From: Chaetoderma sp. LZ-2023a
Taxonomy: Eukaryota; Mollusca; Caudofoveata; Chaetodermatida; Chaetodermatidae
Length of the DNA stretch: 64,000 nt
Assembly: GCA_034401795.1 (NCBI GenBank)
Contig: CM067369.1
Location: 186,361,242-186,425,241 of the forward strand
Direction: 5' to 3'
The notes beneath the pieces were generated by a model that worked only from the letters and a program-made list of their open reading frames with translations, had not been told where the DNA came from and ran no database searches. Positions within the stretch are counted from its first letter, which is position 1. Each line of letters begins with the position of its first letter. The position numbers and the translations under genes were made by a program. Below are positions 50,035 to 62,100 of the stretch, piece after piece.

Positions 50035-50655
50035 AAATTAATAATAAGAAAAACAGCAGAATTTGGTTTGCAACACGAAAGTAGCCTAATGCTTGATCTT
50101 CCCTTGTGTCGAGTTTTGACGGGAAGACGAAGTTTCAGTGCGCGATCTCCTCCTTTTATACTTTTTGTTGACGTCACAGGAGGCCAGATGACCACACCCG
50201 AAAGTTCCAGGGTGATTCGGCCACACCCTATAAGGAAAGGTTTGATTTATTAAACCTGGAGTCATATGAATTTTTCCTCCCTTGTAAAGGCAGTAATTAT
50301 ATTTATAGGAAGAAAAGGTATATCACTTTCATCCTTACTCGACTGGAAAACAAGTCGTTGATCAACATAAAAACTCGGAACTACTTATTCCTGTGGAAGT
50401 TCACCTTTTAATTTGTGTGAAGCTGTTTTACAGATTGGATGTGCTTATAAATTGCCTGTTTTAATTTCATGCTGGAGCACCCAATGGGGTGTGGGAGAGC
50501 GCGGTGACGTCAGCAGCAATTGCCCCAACTCACCCCTCTCACCTCCTTCATCACGTCATGGTAGTTGCACGTTTTGGGTGGCTCTTGTGTTTAAAGCCTT
50601 TGATCCAATTTACTGGAAATAAAAGTGATAGTCGCGTGGTTCTTTGTTGTGAAAG
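50035..50655 (-). repeat. Promoter-bearing repeat F, copy 2 (inside gypsy-3)
   Basis: Matches 30309-30925. It begins about 100 bases upstream of the accessory gene ATG and carries its CRE-TATA module. Confidence 0.7.
50154..50176 (-). promoter_or_regulatory. Internal CRE-TATA promoter of gypsy-3
   Basis: The minus strand reads TGACGTCA (50176-50169), ACAAAAA, then GTATAAAAGGAGGAG. The next long minus-strand frame downstream starts at ATG 49932, giving a predicted leader of about 190 bases. Same design as the LTR promoters. Confidence 0.6.
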
Positions 50656-50942
50656 CACGTGGTTGATCAGAAACTTAGGCAATATTTACGTAATGGTGGA
50701 GTGTTGATGCTGATGAATATTCGTTGTTGATGCGAAAGACAGAAATATATGTTTTTAACTCTGTTCCTTAGAACAGCGTCCCTATATGCGCGTGATCTTA
50801 CACATGCTTCTGTGTCTTGTCTGTAAGAATGTATTCCAGCCCATGTCAATCTCGTGCGGGAATATGTAGGTAAGAGATTATTTGAAATTCTTCTTGATAT
50901 TATACTGTCGAAGTTTTGATGCCGCTTCATCGGCCAGTGCTC

Positions 50943-52345
50943 TAATGATCTGTATACACGGTAGAACGATGGTGTTCTTAATCAAAATTAGGACAGTATA
51001 GCTGTCTATAATATTGTCTGGTATAAACAGATCCATTGCTTGCGGAATTTAAGTATACTAACTCAGCCAAGCTGGACTGTGTTTTCCGGGTGGGTGGACT
51101 GCCAAGCATCCTCCTCTGTGGGTAGGACAAGTCCCATCCCTACCTAGACAAAACTTAATTTATTATAATACAGCTCGGAAAATGCGTGCCACAGGTTACA
51201 ATAACAATGCCGTCGTATGGAGATTGTGAATGCAGTCACCCTGAGTGTCTATGTTTCTGTCGTGTTGGTGATTTTCATTGATACGCATGGCTGGTTATCC
51301 GCGGATGAATCTTGTGCTGTTGTGAAGGGTGACGTTTTTATTACTCCTGGGGAGGGGAAAGGAAGTAAGAGAAGTGTGGTGTCAACTTTATCGGACATGA
51401 TCTATTTCACTCTGTAATGGCCGAGCCCGTGGGTGACAGAGTTACTTTAGAGCACGGATGACGAAGAAGGGTGCTGTCGTAATCAATCCATTATCGAATT
51501 CAACTTTTCGGTAGCAAATTCCTACTCGTGACGGGCAACAGACTGCGGGCATCTTCCTCTCTTAATAATATTGACTGTTATTACGTGTGAATGAAGTATT
51601 GTGTTTCCCGTACGATGGTTCCGGTGGGGGTGGGGGGTGGGGTGAAGGGGGGAGGTTCCCCCATGGCATGTACTGTAGATGGCGGCGGTGAGCTTCTTTC
51701 CGTATGATCAGTTTTCCGTAAACCGGATAAGAAGATGATTGTGGAAAATGATGAATGGTGTTGATGGCGGTAGTGTACTGTTGTAGGGAAGTCCGGGCTG
51801 CTGTGTGATGCTGGTCTATTGCAGATTGGACATATCTAGGTTTCCACGCTGGTGAATGCCGAGTCTGTTGCAATCGCGGAAAAGTCAGGATCGTGGGAAG
51901 TGATATACTTCCCGCATCATGAGAGAGGAATGTTGCGGAAAATCGTGTCTCTAACTTTTTCGATTTAAAACGTTAGGTGCTTGCTATATCTTGTTGTTGC
52001 TGATGTTGATTGTCTCCATTATATCCTCTCTATAACCGCATATGTATGTAGTATTTGCGCAATGGTGAATTGAGGGCAAGTGTGTTCTGTGTGCTCTTGG
52101 ATTTCTGTGTCCGGTGTGGTGTCCTGATTACTCACGGTGGGCTTGGTCGAGGATATGTGGACAGGGTTCCTCGTTGGAGTGGGGGAGTTGGTCATCTCCC
52201 ATTACATGATGATTGGTACTTTGTCACAGTTTTTAAGTACCTGGAAAATTCGAGCCGAGAGGCTGCTGAACAGTCTGCTTCCCTGCCCACTGCCTGCAGG
52301 GAGGTGGGGTGTGTCGTTGCTGCGATGCGGGATGCCACCTCCTCT
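50943..52345 (-). repeat. Block M, copy inside gypsy-3
   Basis: Matches about 6838-8275 of solo LTR A in the same orientation: GTTCTTAATCAAAATTAGGACAG at 50970, AGCTGGACTGTGTTTTCC, CAGCTCGGAAAATGC, GATTTCTGTGTCCGGTGTG, GATGCGGGATGCCAC at the end. It holds no complete gene. It lies between integrase and repeat F. Confidence 0.75.
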
Positions 52346-52681
52346 GTAACAGCTGACTCTCTCATATCTGAAGAGTGGTGGTCTACAGACGACGAGTGGA
52401 GTGTGAAGTGGACAGGACGAATGATGTCCGAACTTGGTGCATAGAGAAGAGACGTGCATTAAAGATGGGGTGGTGGTGGTGCATACAGACGGGGGGGGGG
52501 GCGGGGCACCTTGGATGGGGTGTGGTTGCACGGTTTCGGGGCATGGTCGGGTACACCGAGTTGTGTGGTTTTGCTGTTCTCTAAAACGATTGAAGGGCTC
52601 ATCGGGCCTTAGCACTTCCATGCCATTCACTACATGTTCCACCCACAAAAAGCATGACCCGGGGCGGTCTCAGCTTCAACT

Positions 52682-54247
52682 CTATAATGGGGGTATAGCA
52701 TGAAGTGGGTGGGAATGGGAAGAGGTCGGCGGAACAACTTTTCGGTCCTTCCCCTTGGACAACACAAATGAGAAAGTCTTCAGATACAACTTCCCAGATC
52801 GAGTAGACCCATACTGAGGAGGGAGAGGGCGAGTACGTATCTCGTCATTATCCTCATCGCTAGTTGTTTGTTCACTGGACTCCTGGCTTGGTAGGAGAAG
52901 GGTTGAACTGGCACCGCAGGGCTCTAGACTAACGTCGGGAATACTCGTTTCTGTAGAGACATCCGTCTGGGTACTGGTGCCAGGTGGAATGCCCAGTCCG
53001 AGCTCTGGTATGGGATCATCACTGACACAAGGTTTAAGATGATCAAAGTGGATGACTGAGGTCAGGCCATCCGAAGCGCGGATATCATAGGTCACGTCCA
53101 ATATCTTACCTACCACATAGGGGGCTTTCCACTGGTAACTCAGTTTATTGGCACGTTTGCAGATCATCGCAAATTATGTACCCAAACCATTCGTCCTGCT
53201 TCATATGGATCTCCATGCACTCTCCGGTCATGCCATGTTTTCTGACGTCGGTGTGCAGTGGATAAAGTTGCTCACATTAGCTCATGGGTCTGTTATATCT
53301 ACTGCCGCATGAGCTCTACATAGAGAGATGGTGAATTTTTCTCCCCCGGAATATTGCGCATGGCCAGATCCAGTGGCAAGTCTAATTCACAGCCTAACAT
53401 TAACCGCACAGTGGTATAAACTGGAATGCACTGAAGTGTGGTATGCCATGAGCACATATGGGAGTCATAGATTCCAATCTCGGCAATCAAGGCGTGTTTC
53501 CTTCGTCAACATCTCCGCTAGTGTATGGTTGAATCTTTCGTCCATACTGTCACTGCGGGGATGATATGGTGTAGTTCTCATTTTAACGATATGGAACAAT
53601 TTGCAGAGCTCGGAGATCAGCCGGCCTCTCAAAATTACTTCCTTGATTGGAGTGCAGCTCATAGGGCATTCCAAACCAGCAGAACACATTGCTTGCCAAG
53701 ACTGCCACTATTGTGGATGGTCCGGCAGAGTGAATACCCACTTCATAAAATAATCGTGTAATACGAGGATGTATTTGTTGCCATGATCCGTCGTATTCAA
53801 GGGTCCGAGCGCATCAATAGCCACTCGCTCCCATGGTGCACCAACAATTTTTACTTGTAATGGTGCGGAATGGTGCTGACCAACAGTGCGTCATTGATAT
53901 GGGACACATTTGGCGACCCATGCCTTTACACTATCGCGAATTCTGATCTAGTGGAATCTATGTTTTAATGTCTGCTCAACAGCTAGATGTCCGGCATTAT
54001 CGTGTAATTGTTGTAATATTGTTTCACGATAACATTGCGGAATCACCAGGTGGTTATTAATGTAGAGAATGCCTTGTTGTATGTGACATTCCTCGAACCA
54101 CTGGTAGTAGTACTTGGCTGCTGCGGATAACGGTGTAACAGATTCCTGGGAGGGTGTATCCCCTCCTGGATCCATGCATATATATTTCATGTCTGTGCAT
54201 CTGTTGCTTGGTCGTGAGCGACTTTCTCCATGTTCCACTCTGCGCAC
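52682..54247 (-). pseudogene. Gypsy-3 integrase remnant
   Basis: In gene order: the zinc domain (ILQQLHDNAGHLAVEQTLKH, ending at 53948), then a poorly preserved core. Its glutamate region reads YHPRSDSMDERFNHTLAEML (53689-53465); the usual form is HPQ-x-NG-x-x-ER. It ends with a C-terminal module YQWKAPYVVGKILDVTYDIR typical of gypsy GPY/F domains (53167-52682) and an acidic tail. Several stops between the pieces make it non-functional. Confidence 0.8.
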
Positions 54248-55610
54248 CGCAATTCCGGGAACACCGGAGATGGCTGTGTTGTATGTGTCATGGTGGTGGC
54301 TACGTCGGGTTCATTCTCAAGCCCGATTCTGCTCAAAGCATCAGCATTTCCATGCAGTTTTCCGGGTCTATGAACCACATTGAAGTTAAAAGCCTGCAGG
54401 GATTCCTGCCACCTCGCTACCCGGCCCTCCAGATTTTTAAAGTTGCGGAGCCAGCGTAGCGAAGCATGATCTGTACGGAGAGTAAATGGGCGGCTGTACA
54501 GAGTGTTTATAATACTTGACAAAGTAGACCGCAGCAGTAATTCCCGCTTGGTGGTCGCGTAGTGTTTCTCTGTTTTATGTACAGTACGTGAACCATAACC
54601 CAATACCTGCTCCATTCCATCCTCTGTGACCTGAGATAGAACTGCGCCAATAGCGTAAGCTGATGCATCAGTGTCCAGGATGAACTCGAGGTCAGGGTTA
54701 GGATGAGCGAGAATAGGAACGGTCGTCAAGAGTTTCTTCAATGCCCTGAAGGAACCTTCACACTCACTCATCCACTCGAAGGGTCTATCCTTTTTGGTGA
54801 TCTTGAAGAGAGGTGATGCAATCTCACTGAAATGATGGATATATCGATGATAGTATTGACAGAGACCAAGGAAGCTTCTAGTTTCCATGACACTCTCAGG
54901 GGTCTGCCACTCCATCACAGCTTTTGTTTTTGATGGTTGGGTGGCCACTCCATCACCGGATACGACGTGTCCCAGGAACTCGATGCTCTGTCTGAAGAGA
55001 TGACATTTCTTGGGTTTGAGCTTCAAGTTAGCCATGTGGAATCTTGAAAGCATGGTGTCTAAATTGGAAAGAGTTTGCTCATACGTTGGACCAAAGACGA
55101 TTACGTCGTCAATGTAACACAGACAGATTTCCCATTGCAGGGTAGTTAATACCTGCTCAATGAGATGCTCAAAAGTTCCAGGAGTATTGCACAAGCTATA
55201 GGGCATCTTGCGGAACTGGAAGAGATCATCTCGGCATACGAATGCGGTCGTCTCCATGTCAGCCTCATCCATGGCTACCTGCCAATATCCACTAGCTAAA
55301 TCAAGGGTACAAAATACCTGGCTCCGGATAAGGAATCTAAGTCCTGATCAGTTCGTGGTAAGGGATTAGTGTCGTTGATGCTAAGATCATTAAGGCGGCG
55401 GTAGCCTATACAAAGCCACAAAGATCCATCCTTTTTGCCTGTTAGTACTGTGGGACTGGCCTAGGGGGATGCTGATGGCTCAATTATTCTGGTCCACAAC
55501 ATGTCCTCCACCTGTTGGTGTGCCTTCGCTTCCTTATGAATCAGGAAACGTCTAACGGGTTGACGTATGGGTCAGTTATTTCTGGTGTCGATGGAGTGTC
55601 GTACTAGATG
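54187..55610 (-). pseudogene. Gypsy-3 reverse transcriptase and RNase H
   Basis: The 361-codon frame 55272-54187 is well preserved: TTAFVCRDDLFQFRKMPYSL, catalytic CYIDDVIVFG, LGHVVSGDGVATQPSKTKAV, FLGLCQYYHRYIHHF. RNase H follows with LDTDASAYAIGAVLSQ and a TDHASLRWL aspartate, then GNADALSR. Upstream (to about 55610) the fingers region is recognisable (ASPTVLTGKKDGS, YRRLNDLSIND) but has about four stops. The protein cannot be made in full. Confidence 0.85.
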
Positions 55611-55676
55611 AGATTCTCTGAGGTCCATGTCTCCTGATGAGAAACGATTGCGATATTTGTGAAGCAATTTCCTTAT

Positions 55677-56396
55677 TTATAATTTTTGGGATTGCATCAA
55701 TCCAACTGTGGCACACAAATATAGGTCATGTAAGTGTTCGGGCAAATCATCAGACGTTGTTGTTGTTGTTGTGTTCGCCATGGGGGCTGTTTCCAGTGAT
55801 ATCACATCCACCAAATGGCCACAACGGACTCCTGGTTCAACTGTTATTGGGTCCGCAGTGCCATTGAATACCCGGAAGGGTATGTGATTTTTGTTGGTGG
55901 TGTCTTCGATGATGTGGGGACTGGTGCATTGTGAGGCGAGCATGTATTCAGGGTCTGGTTCCAGCATGGTGGTGTGAGTGTTGTTTCCTAATTGTGGCGC
56001 AGTGGTCCACAAGATCCTTTCCTGTCCCGGCTCAACTGTGGCAGTGGTCGCTAATATCACCACACACATATCATATAATGATGACTCCGGTCCAAGGGGT
56101 ATCCATTGGCCATGTATATCTAGTTCCTGTTGTTTACAATGTATGATGGCTTTGCTGACACTGAGGAAATCAGAACCAAGCAGGGCATCGTTTTGGATGG
56201 AGGCGATAACAACTTGCTGTATGAATTGCATCGCCTCTATCTGTATTACGAGGCTTACTACACCAGCCCCGGGTACATCTGCTCTCGTAGCTGTTTGTAA
56301 AAAGATGTTTGTAGGCCTAAGGGGTGGCTTATTATGAGGTGGGATGCTCTCATATAAGCACTTGTTAAAGAGGGTGATGGAAGCTCCAGTGTCCAC
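55677..56396 (-). CDS. Gypsy-3 aspartic protease frame
   Basis: A 239-codon open frame opens with VDTGASITLFN just at its start (active-site D-T-G-A) and has DALLGSDFL about 70 residues on, the two landmark motifs of retropepsins. The remaining 150 residues form a linker toward RT with no recognised domain. It processes the Gag-Pol polyprotein. The frame is open but isolated by stops on both sides. Confidence 0.75.
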   Translation of the reverse strand: MDTGASITLFNKCLYESIPPHNKPPLRPTNIFLQTATRADVPGAGVVSLVIQIEAMQFIQQVVIASIQNDALLGSDFLSVSKAIIHCKQQELDIHGQWIPLGPESSLYDMCVVILATTATVEPGQERILWTTAPQLGNNTHTTMLEPDPEYMLASQCTSPHIIEDTTNKNHIPFRVFNGTADPITVEPGVRCGHLVDVISLETAPMANTTTTTTSDDLPEHLHDLYLCATVGLMQSQKL

Positions 56397-57257
56397 AGTG
56401 CCACTGGTGGAAATTCTAAACAGACAGGCACATTTACTTTACGGTGAGCCTGTGGAAGAGTCTCCAATGATACCATTTGAGGCAGTGATGGTGGTGCGGT
56501 ATCATTCTGTATATAGTCGGCTTGTTTCTGGATAGGTTCAGTGAGTGCAGTTGGTGGCTGAGTATAGAAAGGGCTGGCCCATCGTCACTGCTGCTGCGAT
56601 TGCTTGGGCGACGACGGGGTCGGGGTAGCAATGGTGGTGGCGTTGTTGCTGATTCTGTGTAAGCTATGTTGGTGTATACTGCAGTGCTGATAGGATTCTC
56701 ACGTTCACTGGGCTACCTGTGCGAGCCACTTTTTACACCGCGCCATGGAATATTTAGTTGAGGTGCAGAAGAAGCAATGGCATTGTCGGACGTTCCTTTT
56801 CTTTGTCAGATGTTTCTTCCTGCAGATCCATGATGTTGAATGAGTGCTTTCCTCTGAAGCACTGCTGATGGTGCATGTTGGTGATGTGGCTGTAAGAGGC
56901 TGTGAGTTGCAAACCACCAAAGGACACCAGGTGTTAAGTGCCTTGGCGGTGGGACGTGGTGCTTGCAAAAACGTTGTTTCAGCGGAGGTGCTACAACCTA
57001 CCACTGCCGTTTTACATAGGAAAGAAGGTTGTGTAGATGCGTGTCAGTTCACCTTTCCACAGGGTGAAGATGGCAGTGCTGTGGATGCAGTGTGCATCGT
57101 AGGCACCGTTATAGAAGAAGCCAGATGCGGGTGAAGGTATGATGTTGTAGGAATATGTTGATGAGTAGGTCTGGCCGCCTGACGTAGTTGTTCAGAGGCC
57201 ACAGCTGAGCCAAGTTGAGGGATGGGCACCGAAGTGACTCTGTAATCGTTGCCCGTG
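56397..57257 (-). pseudogene. Gypsy-3 Gag-Pol linker, degenerate
   Basis: Pieces in several frames between the Gag knuckle and protease. The frame 57004-56705 contains a Cys/His-type stretch CHCFFCTSTKYSMARCKK resembling a damaged knuckle. No intact gene. Confidence 0.4.
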
Positions 57258-58722
57258 CTAGTTTGATGGATTCTCTGGCGGCAGGGTTTGTTGATCTGTG
57301 GTTGGGGTTGTAGATGGAGGTCGGTTTGGACATCGTTCCCTCCAATGGCCTGGCTGACCACATCCAAAGCATGTGCTTAGTGGCAGTGCTGATGCTGTGG
57401 TTGATTGCGGTCTAGTGTTGGATTGTGTTGCGATGGAGGTGCTGAGTGTTGTCACGAGAGTGGTGAGTGCTGAGATATGTTTAGTTATCTCTTCTAACCT
57501 TTCATGCATGTTTTGTATAATGTTATTGTTGTGCTTGTTCCCGCGTCCTTGGGCGTTGTTGTGGCCTCTTCGATGGGATTTGCCACGCCCTCTCCCTCCA
57601 GATGCGTGATTTTGACCAGGGATTTCAGATTGTGTGTGTTGTTCATTGTTGGTGGGGCTTGTGGATCTAGTAGTTGATTCGGTGGTAGTTGCGATATTAA
57701 CATCATTTATTTCATTAATTGGATGCAGTTGGCAGCGATTATTTTTCTCCCGCTCTAAGAAGTTCTCAATATGAACTGCAGTGGCCATAAGTTGTTGAAG
57801 GCTGCCGTGCTCCATGAGAAACAGTTTTTCTTTGAGGGTGGGCTCTCCGCTCAACGCATCTATGAAAGTGTCGAGATGTAGATGTGTTACGCCTTCGATA
57901 TTTGTGCTGGGGTATGCGTGGGTAACAAGATGATGGATGTGACTCGCTAATTCCGGCAATGTTTCCTCCGAGCATTGACATAGATTCTTCAGTTGAAGCT
58001 GACTTGTTTCTCCAAAGGTGGTATCGCCGAATCTTTCCGACAATGCATTCTCTAGTTCGGAGTAAGATGGTGTGTAGTCTGGGCCTAAGTCTGCCAGAAC
58101 TTGTAAGGCTTTTCCGGACAACTTTGTGGCTAAATACTCTCCCATCTGTTGATTACTCCACCGGTTTGTCCTACTTATGATTACGAATTGAACTTTGTAA
58201 TTAGCTCAATCAGTCTCCCCATTAAATTCGGGGGGGGGGGGGGGCGGTGAATGATCTGGCCATATCCTCGTGGAGAGGTAATTGGCGCAAAACCTGGTAG
58301 GGGTGCTGGCGAAACTGATGAGAATGCGGATGTGGGTCAGCGTGTAGTTGGTCGTGGTCGTGGTGGTGTTGCTCGTCGATGTCTCTGACGATGCTGACGC
58401 ATTTGTGAAGGCGATTCTCTGTGATGATGTGCTGCACGGTACGTTGGTTCTGCTGAATACCACCCTGATGCGGGTCCATAGACAGGTGTAGGTCTATAGA
58501 CTGGTGGAGGCGTGTTGTGTACATGATGCGGATGCTCCTGATGCTGTGAGACTTATTCTTCATATGAAGGCAGTGGTGTGTACATTGTCTGATGTATTGC
58601 TGGAATTGTGTAGCCGTATCCTCTGGTTTGTAGCATTGTCCTGGTGAATAATAAGGAGATGATGAGTGAAAATGAGGTGATATGGGATATGGTATATGAG
58701 TATCCGGCCACTGATCACCCAT
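57258..58722 (-). pseudogene. gag: Gypsy-3 Gag
   Basis: The main open part is 58145-57258 (295 codons). Capsid: MGEYLATKLSGKALQVLADL and YSELENALSERFGDTTFGET, then a Cys-containing helical segment. A basic, Gly/Arg-rich linker (GGRGRGKSHRRG) and one zinc knuckle CFGCGQPGHWRERC follow. Upstream to about 58722 an N-terminal region leads to a Pro run (encoded by the G-run 58229-58243 of the plus strand), FNGETD and then a TGA before capsid, which breaks the frame. The family role is particle assembly and RNA binding. Confidence 0.75.
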
Positions 58723-59071
58723 TGATAACGTGGGTGAACATAATGGTCGTGAAGGCAGTAGTTACCACTGTAGGGGTCTTTGATGTGGTCGTCTGCGATC
58801 CGCCGTAGATGGTGGTAGCCTATCGCAGAGATCCGTTAAGGTGATGTATTGAGTTCCCACCTGTGAGGCATCATGGAATGTCCCCTCGCTGATTGGTGAG
58901 AACTCATGTTGAGGCGGTGTTGGTCATTCCGCACCGTTCAAATTTGTGACATTGTCGGTGATCATGCAAGCGGTACGTCCATCATATGATGCTACCTCTA
59001 AATCAAGGGAATACTGACTGTCGGATGGAGGAAACTGAAATTCGCAGCTGGTGAGTGTAGGCATGGGTTTG
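58723..59071 (-). other. Gypsy-3 leader between PBS and Gag
   Basis: About 350 bases without a convincing gene, between the primer-site region and the Gag N-terminus. Confidence 0.5.
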
Positions 59072-59101
59072 CTTCTCGTTCGAGCGCCACATCTGGCACC
59101 A
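59072..59101 (-). other. Gypsy-3 primer-binding-site region
   Basis: The minus strand reads TGGTGCCAGATG (two bases after the LTR end), then TGGCGCTCGAACGAGAAG (from 59089). The second resembles tRNA-Lys-type sites (TGGCGCYCGAAC). Which TGG is used is undecided. Confidence 0.6.
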
Positions 59102-59103
59102 CA

Positions 59104-62100
59104 TATAGCTCGCGGGGTTATGTGCTGGTCCACTGTTAGATATCCGCCCATCGCACTGCAAGTGCGCGATGACTGGGATGGCTGCTTAGCTGTGGATCTC
59201 GGGGTTGCGGATCCTGTATGATGTCTCTCCGTGGTGTACAAAAACTGACTTCTAGAGTCGGTGGAACACTCATGTTCCGGTGGGGCCGTGCAGCCATTGC
59301 CGCTGAGATAAACCACATGGTGTCGTCCCAACTATTTGTGTCACCGTGTGTGTCTATCCATACTAATTTAGAGAATGGAACAATTAGAATAATATACTAG
59401 AAATATAAATAAGTACTATACAAACAAGGTGAATCATTTGACAGTAAAATGAGCACAATAATACACAATATAGAGCTAGCTGGTGTCCTTTCTATGTGGT
59501 GTCGCTGGAGGTACCACATAGATCCTTGAATCCACAGAGGTATCCACGCTAGAGAAGCATCCGCATGAGACATCACTGAGTAACTTAATAAAAGTTAATA
59601 TACCCCTAACATACACAGAAAGAACAATGTTGCTGCAAGAGGAAAGTGCCTCGCGCAGGCCTCCGTAACCGAATATTTCATGATGGTGCGGGAGGAAAGT
59701 GCCTCACGCGGGCGTCCATCACAGGAATTATCGCTGTTGCAAGAGGCATGTGCCTCGCGCAGGCCTCCATCACAGGAAAATGCCTTCGACACTGAAGCAG
59801 AGGAAAAGAGTTGGCCACTCTTTTGTTCATCAGAAAAGTGCTGAAAAATCCTAGTGAAGCCATAATTAATGTGAAGCGTACTGGTTTACATGAAGGCGGA
59901 ACAAGCGATTTCGGAAGAATTCCCACATCACCGTCTTATGTAGTTCCAAGATGCTGTATTGGTAGATGCCGCTTTGTTTATGCGGGCATTCTGCTACAGT
60001 CTAACCTACCAATTAAGTGTTAGAAACGAAAACTAGCTTTGGTCGCAAGTGGCAGGGATTCCTACCTATCATTAGATACAGCTGTCCAATGGGCGCAGAC
60101 GCCTAGCTTCCCATAGGTTGCTTTGAAAGAGCATCTACCTCCATCGACAGCATGCGTATATAGTACATCGCAACTCATCCGAATTTAATGAAAATCTGGC
60201 TACCTTGCTCATACCACATAAAACATCACCTGGACAATGGCCACATTTCACATAAGCAAGTTTGATCACTGATATATCGTTTAAGGCGGGGATAGAGAGG
60301 CGAATATCCATTGCGAGCGTCCTTCCCGTGAGAGTGTGGCGGATTTCAAGGTCCTTCTCAGACACCCTGACGAGTTGGATGGAGATGCACATCTCATCCA
60401 TCACCGCTTCCTACAGCTCTAACGTTTGACCTGTCGTTAGGATTAAGTTCCAATGTGCCCAGATATGCACTGCAGGCTGGTAAATAAACTTATCAAACTC
60501 GCATTTATAACTATATGTTTTCGCAGTGCTTTCCTTTGTTGGTGGGGTTATCTAGCTAACAAGTATCCGAGGATACGGGGCAGATGTATGTAAATCAGCA
60601 CTTTAACCATCACCGCTCAGAAACTTCCGATAGCTTCCCAGGGTCGGATCAGATCAACGTGCTGATGGGACGTCCAAACAATTATAAAGCCATACAGTTG
60701 GTGGATCGTGGAAAGAGACAATAACTTGATATACACGAGGCCCTATAGGTATTTGGCCAATTTTACACAACCTTGCCAGAGTGCGGGGCTACATTATCAG
60801 AACAACCGGAAAAGAGGAGTACACTATATGTCTCCTAATGAAGAGATTGTCCCTAACCACTTTAACCTATCCTATCGAGCTAAATAGTAAGGTTTAGTCG
60901 GTAACATGCCAGGCTTAAACAGTTAGAGCACGGTAAGCGACCTCAGTGTAAAATTGATGACGGTGGGAATAAGTGATGTGGATATAAATCTTGCTGTTTT
61001 GTATTTCCTAGCGTACTGCGGTCTAAGTTTTCTATAATTAAACAAAACATATCAACTGGGTGGCTATCTGCCATATACAACTAACCAATGCAATGAACAA
61101 TGACAATTTATATACGAATAATGAGGTAGTACGTATCAGGTTAGTTAAAGCACCTGCAGTAAATAAGGATAATATGAACAGTAATAAAGAAAATATAAAT
61201 TGCGGTCCTAAGACCGGGAAGGCACCTATTAGTCATCAGTGCTATATACGGAAATAATAATTAGATGTACAATAGTATAGTTACTTGAGTACCTACTAGT
61301 CATCGATACGGAACAGGCTACTATGTGACTGAAATTGAGGCGCTAACATATTCAAAGCGCGAGTTGACACGTTCTCTGGAGCTGGAGAGGTTTCCTCAGG
61401 CGATTTCTACAGCTGGTCTCTGCAGGTTGGCTCGGCAAGCTGACTCCTCCAGGCAGGGTAGATATGGTGCATACTCAGGACAGTGAAGCAGAGCAGCGAA
61501 GTGACATCTATTAGATAATCTCTGTAACTAAATCATAATTTATGCAGGAGTGAGAAAGTTCTCCGTCCGGCGACAGAAGTAGTAAAGTTAAAGGTTGCCC
61601 ATTAACAGAGAGGGCGGTATATAAAGTTAAGCAGATACATAACTTGGCACACGGTGCGGGATGTGTCGCATAGCTCTTGCGGCGCACCTAGCAAAGTCCA
61701 CCAGACTGTGGTCCAAAAGTTAATTAAAGCACACACGACATGCAGTGCGGAATTTAGTGTCCACTTTTCAGCATGGTTGGCAAATCCCTGGGCCGCAATG
61801 GCCCTTTCCGCAGGTGTTTCCTTTAGAAAAGTTCGAATGCAGGAACCATTACTTTAATTAATTATTTTGCTCCCGAATGGCCGTCCGAGTGCATCCAAAA
61901 TTGCGTAACGCAGAAAGTCCGAGAACTGCTTTTACGTGTGGGTGAGCTGAAAGCCGCAAGGAACCGCGGTGATGTGCTGTATCTTCCGTCGGTGTTCCGG
62001 GCCACTCGTCTAGTCCGCACCTCCAGTCAGTTCTCGGCAGGTCCGTCTCCACACCGGCGATGCTCCTGATCCTCGATTTTTCACCCCTTTTATACTCGCT

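Noticed and set aside
57373..57609. Plus-strand frames antisense to gypsy-3 gag-pol (also 54114-54459, 55978-56337, 56844-57134)
   Set aside because: Shadows of the minus-strand Gag and Pol reading frames, with no domains of their own.
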